A stretch of DNA of 18,303 nt, from contig NZ_JMLP01000038.1 of NCBI RefSeq assembly GCF_000686805.1, positions 1 through 18,303 on the forward strand. Direction: 5' to 3'. This stretch comes from Bacillus sp. UNC41MFS5. GTDB taxonomy: Bacteria > Bacillota > Bacilli > Bacillales_B > DSM-18226. Of this stretch, positions 6,902-13,313 are shown in pieces. The notes below the pieces were generated by a model. It was not told the DNA's origin. It saw only the letters and a list, made by a program, of their open reading frames with translations, and did not search any database. Numbering within the stretch: the stretch's first letter is position 1; each line of letters begins with the position of its first letter. A program made the position numbers and the translations under genes.

Positions 6902-7126
6902 GTGTTTTCAAAAATGTCTTTGTATGAAAAATTACCAAGTGATTTTTTGATTCAATTTTATTATGAAGTGAAGAAAATGATTTCAAAAGGATTAGTTTCT
7001 AAAAATATGTACTATGAATTAGGACTAATAATTGCAGCTGCGTCAAGAAGAGGGATACTATTGGATAAGCCAAAAGATTTTGAACAACACATTGTCCACG
7101 AATTATTAATGGAATTAAGTAACTAG
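6902..7126 (+). CDS. Small hypothetical protein, unknown function
   Basis: The 74-residue protein is charged and mostly helical (YEKLPSDFLIQFYYEVKKMI, then LGLIIAAASRRGILLDKPKD). It has no signal peptide or convincing membrane span. The start is taken as GTG at 6902, with a GTAGGA about 8 bases upstream; an ATG four codons later is possible but lacks a near ribosome site. I do not recognise the family. It is followed by a repeat copy whose central hairpin could also stop its transcript. Confidence 0.6.
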   Translation: MFSKMSLYEKLPSDFLIQFYYEVKKMISKGLVSKNMYYELGLIIAAASRRGILLDKPKDFEQHIVHELLMELSN

Positions 7127-7182
7127 AATTCCGCCGTGATTGAATAAATAGTTAATCGTAAGAGGTCTTGCATTAAACAAAC

Positions 7183-7257
7183 AAAAAAGCCACTGATAAA
7201 AATCAGTGGCTCTCTTCAACTAAAGCACCCGTTTGTTTAAGTGTAATTCTTCACAAT
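7183..7257 (+). repeat. Intergenic repeat with perfect central hairpin
   Basis: GCCACTGAT (7189-7197) and ATCAGTGGC (7202-7210) form a perfect 9-bp stem with loop AAAA, preceded by an A-run. The tail TAAAGCACCCGTTTGTTTAA with GTGTAATTCTTCACAA follows. The 5' hairpin half is missing or decayed. It could terminate transcription on both strands, although only the minus-strand reading has the T-run after the stem. Confidence 0.88.
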
Positions 7258-7425
7258 CTTCTCTTTAACAAAACAAAACGGGACTGATGCTGGCACCGTC
7301 CCATTTTATTTTAATTATTGTAATTTATATAACTTTTTTACCAAAATTTATAAAAATTGGTTATACTTGCATTAGAGGTAAAGAAGTATGAAAAAAATAT
7401 CCCTCATGAACAAAGGAGACTAAAA

Positions 7426-8001
7426 ATGAGAAAACTCGTTCTATTTCTGCACGCATCGCTTGACGGTTTTGTAGAAGGTCCGAACGGTGGAATGGACATT
7501 GGCTGGGTTTCATACGATGCTGACCTGGAGAAACACGCGAAAGAAATTCTGAGTACTGCCGACACTGTCATATGGGGACGTGAGACTTATCAGATGATGC
7601 ACAGTTACTGGACATCTGTGCCTTCTGACCCCTCAGCTTCGCAGCATGAACGGAATCATGCCGAGTGGATCGAAAAGACACCCAAAATCGTTTTTTCCAC
7701 GACGTTGGAGAAAGTTGAATGGAACAATTCCAGACTGGTGAAAGAAGATGTCGAGGAAGAAATCAAGAACCTCAAACAGCAGCCAGGCAAGGATATGGTC
7801 ATCCTCGGCAGTCCTAGGTTAGCACACTACCTTATGCAGCATGATTTAATAGATGAGTATAAAATTACAGTTTCTCCCGTCCTGATCGGCAGCGGGTTGC
7901 CGTTATTCCAAGGTCTCAAGGAGAAGATCAATCTTAAACTGATCGAAAACAAGACATTTGATTCTGGAGCCATAGCCCTCGTTTACCAGACGGTTAGATG
8001 A
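7426..8001 (+). CDS. Dihydrofolate reductase-like (RibD C-terminal domain) family protein
   Basis: The 191-residue protein has the N-terminal strand and loop LVLFLHASLDGFVEG (residues 4-18), a DTVIWGRETYQMM segment, and late motifs KDMVILGSPRLAHYLMQHDLIDEY and VLIGSGLPLF. These are typical of the RibD-C/DHFR-fold reductases such as YyaP and YwjB of B. subtilis. They bind NADPH; physiological substrates are mostly unknown. I chose the ATG at 7426 because GGAG sits 7 bases upstream; the open frame extends 23 codons further back without a good site or conserved residues. It ends at the terminator at 8046. Confidence 0.9.
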   Translation: MRKLVLFLHASLDGFVEGPNGGMDIGWVSYDADLEKHAKEILSTADTVIWGRETYQMMHSYWTSVPSDPSASQHERNHAEWIEKTPKIVFSTTLEKVEWNNSRLVKEDVEEEIKNLKQQPGKDMVILGSPRLAHYLMQHDLIDEYKITVSPVLIGSGLPLFQGLKEKINLKLIENKTFDSGAIALVYQTVR

Positions 8002-8045
8002 CCTTTTCTCCTAAAGCAGATTACGACGGATACGATAGCTCAATA

Positions 8046-8075
8046 AGCCTCCTCTTCAACGAGGCGGTTTTCTTA
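8046..8075 (+). terminator. Rho-independent terminator of the reductase gene
   Basis: AGCCTC (8046-8051) pairs with GAGGC (8061-8065), followed by GGTTTTCTTA. It is 45 bases after the reductase stop. The remainder of the 8002-8494 gap holds AT-rich sequence without a gene, then an intergenic repeat. Confidence 0.7.
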
Positions 8076-8300
8076 TCGTAAAGATCAACATCAGGATTTA
8101 ATATAGCCTAAATCTAAGATGATGACGCAAACATTAAGTAAATCATACCGGTAAAACAATTTGGGTTAAGGATCCCTAAAAAAATGCAAAATCAAGCAAT
8201 CAAAAGCTAATGAAAAAAAGAGCGAAATGAAAAATTGGTATGGAATGATTACTTTAACCTTAAAGTTTGAAAAAATACAATCTTTAAGAAAAAAGAGAAC

Positions 8301-8383
8301 AGCAAAAAAAGACCACATTTAGGTCCGGTAATTCAGTTTCTTCAAGTAAAGCACCCGTTACTTTAAGTGTAATATTTCACAAA
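8301..8383 (+). repeat. Intergenic repeat, 3' part with central hairpin
   Basis: An A-run is followed by the stem GACC (8311-8314) / GGTC (8322-8325), a TTTCTTCAAG stretch, and the tail GCACCCGTTACTTTAAGTGT with AATATTTCACAAAG. No 5' hairpin half is visible. Confidence 0.8.
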
Positions 8384-8494
8384 GTTCGTAAAGAAAAATT
8401 AATAAAAACAATCCTATTCTATTATTAATAATGGTACTTTTTGGATGTTATACTTGAGGTTAATTACTATTTAATAATGAAGGGAGATTTACGT

Positions 8495-8890
8495 ATGGAG
8501 GTAAGATTTACAGTAAGCAAATGGGATGAAAAGCCAGTAGATAACACTAGAAAAGAATTTCCTATTAATATTGCCCATGTTGAATATGATATTGAGGGTG
8601 AATTAACAGGAAAAGCTTTTGTCGAATATTTATTATTTTATATAGACTCTACTATAGATGATGGTCACTTGGCCACTTCTAAAATTTCCGGATTTCTGCA
8701 TTTCGAAGGAACTTACAAGGGAAAACAGGGGACATTTACTGCTATAGAGCAAGGAATATTTGATAAAGGAAATCTAGATTCTCCAGCAACAATCATCAAA
8801 GCTACCGGTGACTTAGAAAGCTTAAAAGGGTCTTATAATTATAAGTTTACAGGTGAAACCAGTAGGATGATTCTAGACTTTAAATTCTAA
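8495..8890 (+). CDS. DUF3224 family protein
   Basis: The 131-residue protein looks like a single beta-rich domain. The middle reads GFLHFEGTYKGKQGTFTAIEQG and the end IIKATGDLESLKGSYNYKFTG, matching the pattern of DUF3224 (a small barrel of unknown function often annotated near detoxification or polyketide genes). No catalytic residues can be named. The ATG at 8495 has GGGAG about 9 bases upstream; the frame is open for 18 more codons upstream, starting with TTG, but those lack a ribosome site. It is followed by its own terminator. Confidence 0.8.
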   Translation: MEVRFTVSKWDEKPVDNTRKEFPINIAHVEYDIEGELTGKAFVEYLLFYIDSTIDDGHLATSKISGFLHFEGTYKGKQGTFTAIEQGIFDKGNLDSPATIIKATGDLESLKGSYNYKFTGETSRMILDFKF

Positions 8891-8901
8891 CAAAACAGTA
8901 A

Positions 8902-8937
8902 AAAAGGGCATCTCTGTACTACCAGAAATGTCCTTTT
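8902..8937 (+). terminator. Terminator after the DUF3224 gene
   Basis: AAAAGGGCAT and ATGTCCTTTT form a long stem with one G-U pair, with an inner TCTG/CAGA stem around TACTAC. It starts about 12 bases after the stop, and the T-run is within the 3' arm. Confidence 0.8.
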
Positions 8938-8950
8938 CGTCGAACGAGCT

Positions 8951-9007
8951 TCCTCAACTTTCCTTCCCTTTAGTGCAATAAGAAAAAAAGAGTTACCGCA
9001 GCAACCC
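8951..9007 (+). repeat. Intergenic repeat truncated by intron remnant
   Basis: CCTCAACTTTCCTTCCCTTT with AGTGCAATAAG is a decayed 5' half. It is followed by an A-run and a stem pairing GTTAC with GCAAC through a G-U pair. The copy stays similar to the one at 1909 up to GCAGCAACCC, and then the 3' tail is missing. The group II intron 3' end starts about 14 bases later. Confidence 0.7.
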
Positions 9008-9020
9008 AATCATAATACAG

Positions 9021-9160
9021 ATAGGTAAGGGTTTGAAGTTATCGCTCCCTTTTTCCCCCGTCCACACCGTACAAGCGGCTTTCACCGCATACGGCGTTCC
9101 AACTATACCAATCCACTTTAACCATAACACTGTTCAGTATTGTGATACTTAATGTGTTTC
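9021..9160 (-). mobile_element. Group II intron 3' remnant (domains V and VI), no reverse transcriptase
   Basis: Read on the minus strand, 9098-9064 folds as a typical domain V: an ACGCCGTATGCGGT arm, a GAAA tetraloop, and GCCGCTTGTACGGTGT with a two-base bulge. A G-rich joint and a domain VI-like stretch ending in CCTTACCTAT at 9021 follow. Upstream, an intron would carry domain IV with the reverse transcriptase, but no such frame is present, so this is a decayed or internally deleted copy. The left boundary near 9021 is fairly clear; the upstream limit is uncertain and may reach 9230. Its domain V differs from that of the intron at the right end, so it is a different lineage. Confidence 0.7.
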
Positions 9161-9235
9161 ATTTCTTCCGTTTCAATAAGTCGGTGCCTCCCGTGGGAGG
9201 TAAACCTCTTTTAGTCATACGAGAACCTTGTTGTT

Positions 9236-9380
9236 GCGCTAGCGCCCTTAAGCAAAAAAGTTTTTTGCCCCTTGATAGGCCGACTAGCTGACTTAGCTTT
9301 CAGCCGGATAGGTTCGGGTGTCCTGCCGGCTAGAAGGTTAGTCGGCTTGCGATGTTTATGATTCGTAAGGCAAAAGGGGA
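9236..9380. other. Strongly folded GC-rich element, unknown
   Basis: A dense set of pairings lies here. GCGCTAGCGC (9236-9245) is a palindrome, as is GCAAAAAAGTTTTTTGC (9252-9268). GCCGACTA (9279-9286) pairs with TAGTCGGC (9339-9346). Inside that, AGCCGG (9302-9307) pairs with CCGGCT (9326-9331), with AGG/CCT stacked within. An outer TTTTGCC (9263-9269) can pair with GGCAAAA (9369-9375). The element is GC-richer than its surroundings and codes for nothing obvious. It could be a structured RNA, the ends of a mobile element, or an upstream part of the intron remnant. Strand unknown. Confidence 0.5.
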
Positions 9381-9392
9381 AAATATACAAAA

Positions 9393-9417
9393 ATAAAAGC
9401 AGCTGATTCAGCTGCTC
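9393..9417 (-). terminator. Terminator-like hairpin, minus strand
   Basis: AGCAGCTG (9398-9405) and CAGCTGCT (9409-9416) are perfect arms around ATT. On the minus strand a TTTTATTTTTG run follows, so it would stop transcription leaving the block at 9446-9650. Confidence 0.7.
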
Positions 9418-9445
9418 TCCTTTTGTCTTTTATTCTTTTAATCTT

Positions 9446-9650
9446 TCAGACTTTTGAATTCCGTTTTTCGACTCGTTTGGTATGGCGGCACGCCGCAAAT
9501 GGAACAGGAACCAACGGAATGTAGGCTAAAGCCTTACAGACCATGGTTATCGGACCATTTAGTGCCAAAGCGACACGTACGGAATGACAGAAAGACGTCT
9601 TTCCTTTCTGATCAGTCCGTAGTGCTGACGTCCGAAGAAAGATGAGCATT
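9446..9650. other. GC-richer block open on both strands, function unknown
   Basis: The block is open on both strands for over 60 codons. Neither reading has a convincing ribosome site or a family I recognise; the minus reading has a Cys/Arg-rich look (CHSVRVALALNG, FAACRHTKRVEKRN). Composition is clearly richer in G and C than the flanks. It contains the palindrome GAAAGACGTCTTTC (9590-9603) and a hairpin AGGCT/AGCCT near 9520. Structured RNA, a mobile-element end or a spurious conserved ORF are all possible. The following 9651-9905 shows no gene, apart from a 19-codon minus frame with a GGAGG near 9760 that I do not trust. Confidence 0.35.
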
Positions 9651-9905
9651 GTTTTGAACGAGTTCTATTAAATCATGATTTCATCAATTTCTATATTAAA
9701 GTAAAAATTCAACTCTTCCCCTATTCTTAATCACCCAAAGTTCCAACTGATTCACTTTCTTTTCCTCCTTTTCAAGCAATTGAAGGAGAGGCCAAACAAA
9801 GCAATTCAGGACAAAATTGTTACTTTGAAAGGATAGCTGATTTTTATTTGAAAGAATGACAAAGAACTCTAGAAGACTATACAGAACGTTTCTAAAGGAG
9901 AAATT

Positions 9906-10328
9906 TTAGATTACACTCGTTATTAATTTGACATCCATATTCCCATTCGTTGCTTTAGAGTAAGGACAAACACCATGAGCTTTATGAACTAACTCCTCTG
10001 CCTCTGCTAATGATACCCCTTTGATCGACACGTTTAAGACCGCAGCTAATTTAAACCCTCCATCCTGATCTTTTCCAAGTGAAACTTCCGCCGTAACTTT
10101 AGAGTCAATTCGTTTTCTCGCTTGTCGTGCGACCAAATTTAGCGCACTATCGAAGCAGGCTGCATAGCCGGCAGCGAATAATTGCTCTGGATTCGTTGCA
10201 TTTTCTTTTCCTTGACCGCCTAAAGATTTTGGCATTGAAAGAGCTAAATTTAATGTTCCGTCACTGCTTGTTACTTTCCCTGCTCTGCCACCTTCAGCTG
10301 TTGCACTTGCGGTATATAATAATTCCAT
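9906..10328 (-). CDS. ohr: Organic hydroperoxide resistance protein Ohr (OsmC family)
   Basis: The 140-residue protein has the Ohr layout: a short N-terminal beta region (LYTASATAEGGRAGKVTSSDG) with the catalytic-type Arg15, the peroxidatic Cys58 in NPEQLFAAGYAACFDSAL, and the resolving Cys121 in GVCPYSKAT. Ohr reduces organic and fatty acid hydroperoxides in the cytosol, using lipoyl or dithiol donors. The ATG at 10328 has GGGGTGAT about 8 bases upstream. It is transcribed divergently from an OhrR-type regulator, and OhrR-like operator sequence lies in the region between them, so induction by organic peroxides is expected. Length and both cysteines match the family. Confidence 0.95.
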   Translation of the reverse strand: MELLYTASATAEGGRAGKVTSSDGTLNLALSMPKSLGGQGKENATNPEQLFAAGYAACFDSALNLVARQARKRIDSKVTAEVSLGKDQDGGFKLAAVLNVSIKGVSLAEAEELVHKAHGVCPYSKATNGNMDVKLITSVI

Positions 10329-10363
10329 AAAAAATCACCCCAAAATATAATTTTATAAAATTT

Positions 10364-10377
10364 AATTGTGCACAATT
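10364..10377. promoter_or_regulatory. Candidate OhrR operator, ohr side
   Basis: AATTGTGCACAATT is a perfect 14-bp palindrome 36 bases before the ohr start. It resembles the ACAATT/AATTGT core of Bacillus OhrR operators, and AT-rich TATAAAAT sequences beside it could be the ohr -10 region. Confidence 0.65.
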
Positions 10378-10421
10378 TATTTTATAAAATTATAGTAACG
10401 ATAAAGTATTCTGAAGTCAAT

Positions 10422-10448
10422 AATTAAATTGTGTAAAATTAAATTGTG
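10422..10448. promoter_or_regulatory. Candidate OhrR operator, ohrR side, tandem
   Basis: AATTAAATTGTG occurs twice (10422-10433 and 10437-10448) with a 15-bp period, each containing the AATTAAATTGT core known from Bacillus OhrR sites. A TATAAT follows at 10472-10477, probably the ohrR -10 box, with a weak TTTAAA 16 bases upstream. OhrR bound here would repress its own gene. Confidence 0.65.
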
Positions 10449-10507
10449 GTTTAAATAATTGTTAATTGTATTATAATGGTACTAATGAAAGATGAAAGGA
10501 CAAGAAA

Positions 10508-10945
10508 ATGGAAAATAATCAATTAAAACTTGAGGACCAAATATGTTTTAAGATTTATTCAGCCGAACGTGAAATCACTAAATTATACAGAAATTTATTA
10601 GAAGAATTGGATGTAACGTATCCTCAATATTTAGTATTATTGGTACTTTGGGAGGAAAAATCGGCGACGGTTAAAGAGCTTGGCCAAAAGTTATTTTTAG
10701 ATTCGGGAACGTTATCACCTATGCTAAAGCGAATGGAAGGGAATAATCTTATTGAACGCCGAAGATCAATAGAGGATGAAAGAACGGTCATCATTTCATT
10801 AACCAAAAAAGGTGAAGACTTAAAAGATAAAGCTCAATGTATTCCTTCAAAATTACTAGAAAATCTGCCCTTAGATATGAAGGAATTAAAGAATTTAAAT
10901 CAAACACTATCAACCATTTTAAATAGAATTCAACAGAAAATATAA
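10508..10945 (+). CDS. ohrR: OhrR, MarR-family organic peroxide sensor
   Basis: This 145-residue winged-helix regulator has the sensing Cys13 in LEDQICFKIYSAE, with Tyr27 and Tyr38 at the same spacing as the Cys/Tyr/Tyr trio of B. subtilis OhrR. The winged helix covers about residues 52-98 (VKELGQKLFLDSGTLSPMLKRME, then RRRSIEDERTVIISLT). Oxidation of the N-terminal Cys by organic peroxides releases DNA and derepresses ohr. A second cysteine, Cys111, is present, so a two-Cys mechanism cannot be excluded. The ATG at 10508 has AAAGGA upstream. Divergent from ohr, with operators between them. Identification is strong from motif and context. Confidence 0.93.
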   Translation: MENNQLKLEDQICFKIYSAEREITKLYRNLLEELDVTYPQYLVLLVLWEEKSATVKELGQKLFLDSGTLSPMLKRMEGNNLIERRRSIEDERTVIISLTKKGEDLKDKAQCIPSKLLENLPLDMKELKNLNQTLSTILNRIQQKI

Positions 10946-10980
10946 AGCTCGTTTAAAAACGTAAGTTGTCAACAAAAAAA

Positions 10981-11018
10981 TACTAAAGACTCTTACCAGC
11001 GCGTAAGAGTCTTTAGTA
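10981..11018 (-). terminator. Strong terminator between ohrR and the TetR gene
   Basis: A perfect 16-bp stem (10981-10996 with 11003-11018) closes a CAGCGC loop. On the minus strand it is followed by seven Ts, so it terminates the TetR gene that stops at 11025. It may also block read-through from ohrR, which ends 35 bases away on the other strand. Confidence 0.9.
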
Positions 11019-11024
11019 TAGTCA

Positions 11025-11687
11025 TTAGATGGCTGCCAGCTTTTTGAGGATGCTTTCCACCATTGCATTAATATCTTCATTTTCCGTGTTTTGCAAGTAC
11101 TCGGGCTTTAGGACCTGGGTTTTCTTCGCCACATAATAATCGAATAGAGCCTGTTTCAATGACAATTCCTCTTCCACTAAAAAGGTTGTATTCACTAATT
11201 TCCCTACTACCGTTTCATCCTGAATAATTAAGATGGAGGGATTCAATTGATTAAAAACTTCTGCATTCATGCCATTTCGATAAAATGTATGAATGGCAGA
11301 TAGTTGTTCTTTTCTTGATTGCATCTTTTTTTCATAAAGATGCCTACAGCTTCTCTTTAAATCAGTCAAATATATATCTGAAGCATAAACAGCTGAAAAA
11401 ACAGCTTGTTCAAACACTTTTTGGAAACGAAGTGGATAAGATAACTCTTCATTGGAAATGGTTTGACCCGTTTCATTTATATAATCAATACAGAGATTAG
11501 TCAGCTCCAAAATAATGTCTTCCTTCGAAGAAAAGTAGTTATACAAGGAAGCCCGGCTTAAATTCATCGCTTTTGCGATATCTTGAATGGTAAGGGAAAG
11601 GAATCCTTGAGTCCGAACGTCATGGATTAACTTTTTTACATAGGCTTTTCTCATCATCTGTCTTTCATCAGGTGCAATTTTTCTCAA
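11025..11687 (-). CDS. TetR-family transcriptional regulator
   Basis: The 220-residue protein has an N-terminal TetR helix-turn-helix at about residues 15-60. Its recognition part reads LTIQDIAKAMNLSRASLYNYFSSKEDII. The C-terminal two thirds are helical and variable, as expected for a ligand-binding domain. The start is TTG at 11687, with GGGAG 7 bases upstream. It is divergent from a nitroreductase and monooxygenase operon, and a 34-bp inverted repeat lies between them; the simplest reading is a repressor of that operon, induced by a quinone- or nitro-type compound. The ligand is a guess from context. Confidence 0.9.
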   Translation of the reverse strand: MRKIAPDERQMMRKAYVKKLIHDVRTQGFLSLTIQDIAKAMNLSRASLYNYFSSKEDIILELTNLCIDYINETGQTISNEELSYPLRFQKVFEQAVFSAVYASDIYLTDLKRSCRHLYEKKMQSRKEQLSAIHTFYRNGMNAEVFNQLNPSILIIQDETVVGKLVNTTFLVEEELSLKQALFDYYVAKKTQVLKPEYLQNTENEDINAMVESILKKLAAI

Positions 11688-11809
11688 ACTACCACTCCCT
11701 ATATCAGGAAATTATATCATAATCCAATGGTGTTCATTCAAATTCTGATATTCCAATTCTTTTCAGTTTACAACTAAAAGAAAGTGGAGTAAGGTTATAC
11801 GCAGTTAAC

Positions 11810-11843
11810 ATTTTAGACACTTTATAATATTTTTGTCTAAAAT
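11810..11843. promoter_or_regulatory. Candidate operator for the TetR regulator
   Basis: ATTTTAGACA (11810-11819) and TGTCTAAAAT (11834-11843) are perfect 10-base arms around an AT-rich 14-base centre that contains TATAAT (11823-11828). A further ATAGACAAT half-like site is at 11874. The site lies between the divergent TetR and nitroreductase genes. Confidence 0.6.
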
Positions 11844-11911
11844 GAATAAAAGTATTTAAAGAACTCAAATATTATAGACAATACTTAAAACGAAAAGAGG
11901 AGAATATAACA

Positions 11912-12559
11912 ATGACTTCTATGACTACAGCACAAATAACGAATGATTTTAATAAAATTGTGACAGAACGCCGTTCCATTAAAAATTATGATAATTCCGT
12001 AAAAATCAGCTATGAAGAAATGTCAGAGATTCTTACATTAGCAACACGTGCTCCTTCTTCTGTTAATATGCAGCCATGGCGCTTTCTTGTGATTGAAAGT
12101 CCTGAGGCAAAAGCAACACTTGCCCCACTGGCACGTTTTAACCAAACTCAAGTTGTAACATCATCAGCAGTTATTGCTGTTTTTGGTGATATGAATAATT
12201 TTGAGAAATTTGAAGAAATCTACGGAGCAGCTGTAGAGAAGGGATTTATGCCTTTAGAAGTAAAAGAAGGAATTCATGCTTCCTTTTCAGGCTATTTTGA
12301 AACGATTTCACGTGAAGATTTGAAAGATGTTGTTTTAGTGGATGGCGGACTTGTATCCATGCAGTTAATGCTGGCTGCCCGCGCTTATGGATACGATACA
12401 AATCCAATCGGCGGATATGAAAAAGACAAAATTGCAGAAGCATTTGGATTGGATAAAGACCGTTATGTTCCGGTTATGTTAATCTCTATTGGTAAAGCAG
12501 CAGATAACGGACATCCATCAGTCCGTCTGCCTATTGATCAAGTCGCGCAATGGAAGTAA
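11912..12559 (+). CDS. NAD(P)H nitroreductase, FMN-dependent
   Basis: The 215-residue protein has the nitroreductase-fold signatures: the FMN phosphate-binding RRSIKNYD (residues 20-27), ATRAPSSVNMQPWRFLVI (43-60), a VDGGLVSMQLMLAARAYGYDTNPIGGY segment and the final VPVMLISIGKA. It resembles YdgI/YodC-type enzymes of Bacillus, which reduce nitroaromatics or quinones with NAD(P)H. The ATG at 11912 has GAGGAG about 9 bases upstream. It is the first gene of a two-gene operon with an ABM-type monooxygenase, under a divergent TetR regulator, so a role in quinone or electrophile detoxification is likely. Confidence 0.92.
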   Translation: MTSMTTAQITNDFNKIVTERRSIKNYDNSVKISYEEMSEILTLATRAPSSVNMQPWRFLVIESPEAKATLAPLARFNQTQVVTSSAVIAVFGDMNNFEKFEEIYGAAVEKGFMPLEVKEGIHASFSGYFETISREDLKDVVLVDGGLVSMQLMLAARAYGYDTNPIGGYEKDKIAEAFGLDKDRYVPVMLISIGKAADNGHPSVRLPIDQVAQWK

Positions 12560-12591
12560 TGAAATTTAAAGTAAGAAGGGATTGACGTTCG

Positions 12592-12888
12592 ATGATTATT
12601 ATTCATGCAACATTCCATATAAACCCAGCGAAACGGGATTTGTTTCTAGAGGAAATTCAGCCGTTAATTGCTGCCTCAAGAGAAGAAAACGGAAATATTT
12701 CATATCGCCTTCAAAAAGATACAGAAAACGAAAATGTATTTACGATGGTGGAAGTTTGGCAGGATATGCAAGCTGTTGCCAATCATAACTCAAGCGAGCA
12801 CTTTACCAAGTTCGTAGCAAATGCAAAGAACTTTTTGACTGCACCATTAGAGGTTAAAGCATTTGAGGGGCATCCATTAAAATTATAG
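12592..12888 (+). CDS. Antibiotic biosynthesis monooxygenase (ABM) domain protein, YgiN-like
   Basis: The 98-residue protein is a single dimeric ferredoxin-like ABM domain. Typical features are the opening strand IIIHATFHINPAKRDLFLEEI, the middle REENGNISYRLQKDTENENVFTMVEVWQD, and a SEHFTKFVANAKNFL helix. Such proteins oxidise quinols or cyclic substrates without cofactors, for example YgiN of E. coli. The ATG is 33 bases after the nitroreductase stop, with an AAGAAGGGA ribosome site, so they are cotranscribed. Pairing a quinone-type reductase with a quinol monooxygenase-like protein suggests a shared redox substrate. Confidence 0.88.
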   Translation: MIIIHATFHINPAKRDLFLEEIQPLIAASREENGNISYRLQKDTENENVFTMVEVWQDMQAVANHNSSEHFTKFVANAKNFLTAPLEVKAFEGHPLKL

Positions 12889-12973
12889 ATTTCGGCTTCT
12901 TAAATATTTTTACCAGTATTTTTACAAATAACTATTGTTAAACCTCTGATAAAATAATATAGAGGTGAAACAG

Positions 12974-13069
12974 ATGTTTATTAGTCCGATGCTGCTGGAA
13001 AGGGTAGATCAGCCATTTGATTCGGACGAATACATTACCGAACTTAAATTATCAATACCTAAATCGTAA
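12974..13069 (+). pseudogene. N-terminal stump of an ATP-dependent DNA ligase
   Basis: The 31-codon frame starts at an ATG preceded by GAGGTG. It reads MFISPMLLERVDQPFDSDEY and then ITELKLSIPKS before a stop. I recognise this as the beginning of Bacillus LigD/LigB-type ATP-dependent ligases, where TELKLDGxR carries the catalytic lysine. The frame ends within that motif; the DG and all later nucleotidyltransferase and OB-fold parts are missing, and nothing downstream continues it. It retains a start and ribosome site but cannot be active. Deletion seems to have joined it to repeat-like sequence and a hairpin at 13088. Confidence 0.65.
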
Positions 13070-13087
13070 AAAGCCACAAAAAATAAA

Positions 13088-13125
13088 GGGTGATACATAT
13101 TATACATGGCTAATATGTATCACCC
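13088..13125. terminator. Strong hairpin after the ligase stump
   Basis: A perfect 15-bp stem (13088-13102 with 13111-13125) begins GGGTGATACATATTA and has an 8-base loop. Short T stretches follow on the plus strand (GTTTAATTCTTG) and an A-rich run precedes it, so it could terminate in both directions. It takes the place that the central hairpin has in the intergenic repeats. Confidence 0.65.
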
Positions 13126-13209
13126 GTTTAATTCTTGTTCAACAAATGCGTCCGATTGCTAAATATGGGAAAATGTAAAAAGGCTCAAAAATGGCACTTT
13201 AGTTATTTT

Positions 13210-13248
13210 ACTAAAGCACCCTTTAGTTTAAGTGAACTTATTCACAAT
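13210..13248 (+). repeat. Intergenic repeat tail, diverged
   Basis: ACTAAAGCACCCTTTAGTTT followed by AAGTGAACTTATTCACAATG is the family tail. A decayed 5' half may be present at about 13136 (TTGTTCAACAAATGCGTCCG). The rest of the 12889-13436 gap has the ligase stump and two hairpins but no other gene. Confidence 0.7.
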
Positions 13249-13313
13249 GGCACATTTCGATTGCAGAATGAGAACAATGTCATTTTTCTTTAAAACCTTA
13301 AACATGTTTAATC

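Noticed and set aside
1909..8383. Regularly recurring repeats as a CRISPR array
   Set aside because: Spacing is hundreds of bases with genes between, copies are not identical, and no cas genes are present; they are dispersed intergenic repeats.
9740..9770. Minus-strand GTG with GGAGG opening a 19-codon frame
   Set aside because: The ribosome site is good, but the peptide is too short and has no recognisable similarity; could be chance in an AT-rich gap.
12582..12788. Overlapping 68-codon frame at the start of the ABM gene
   Set aside because: It is a frame shadow of the ABM-domain gene, which has family motifs and fits the operon spacing.
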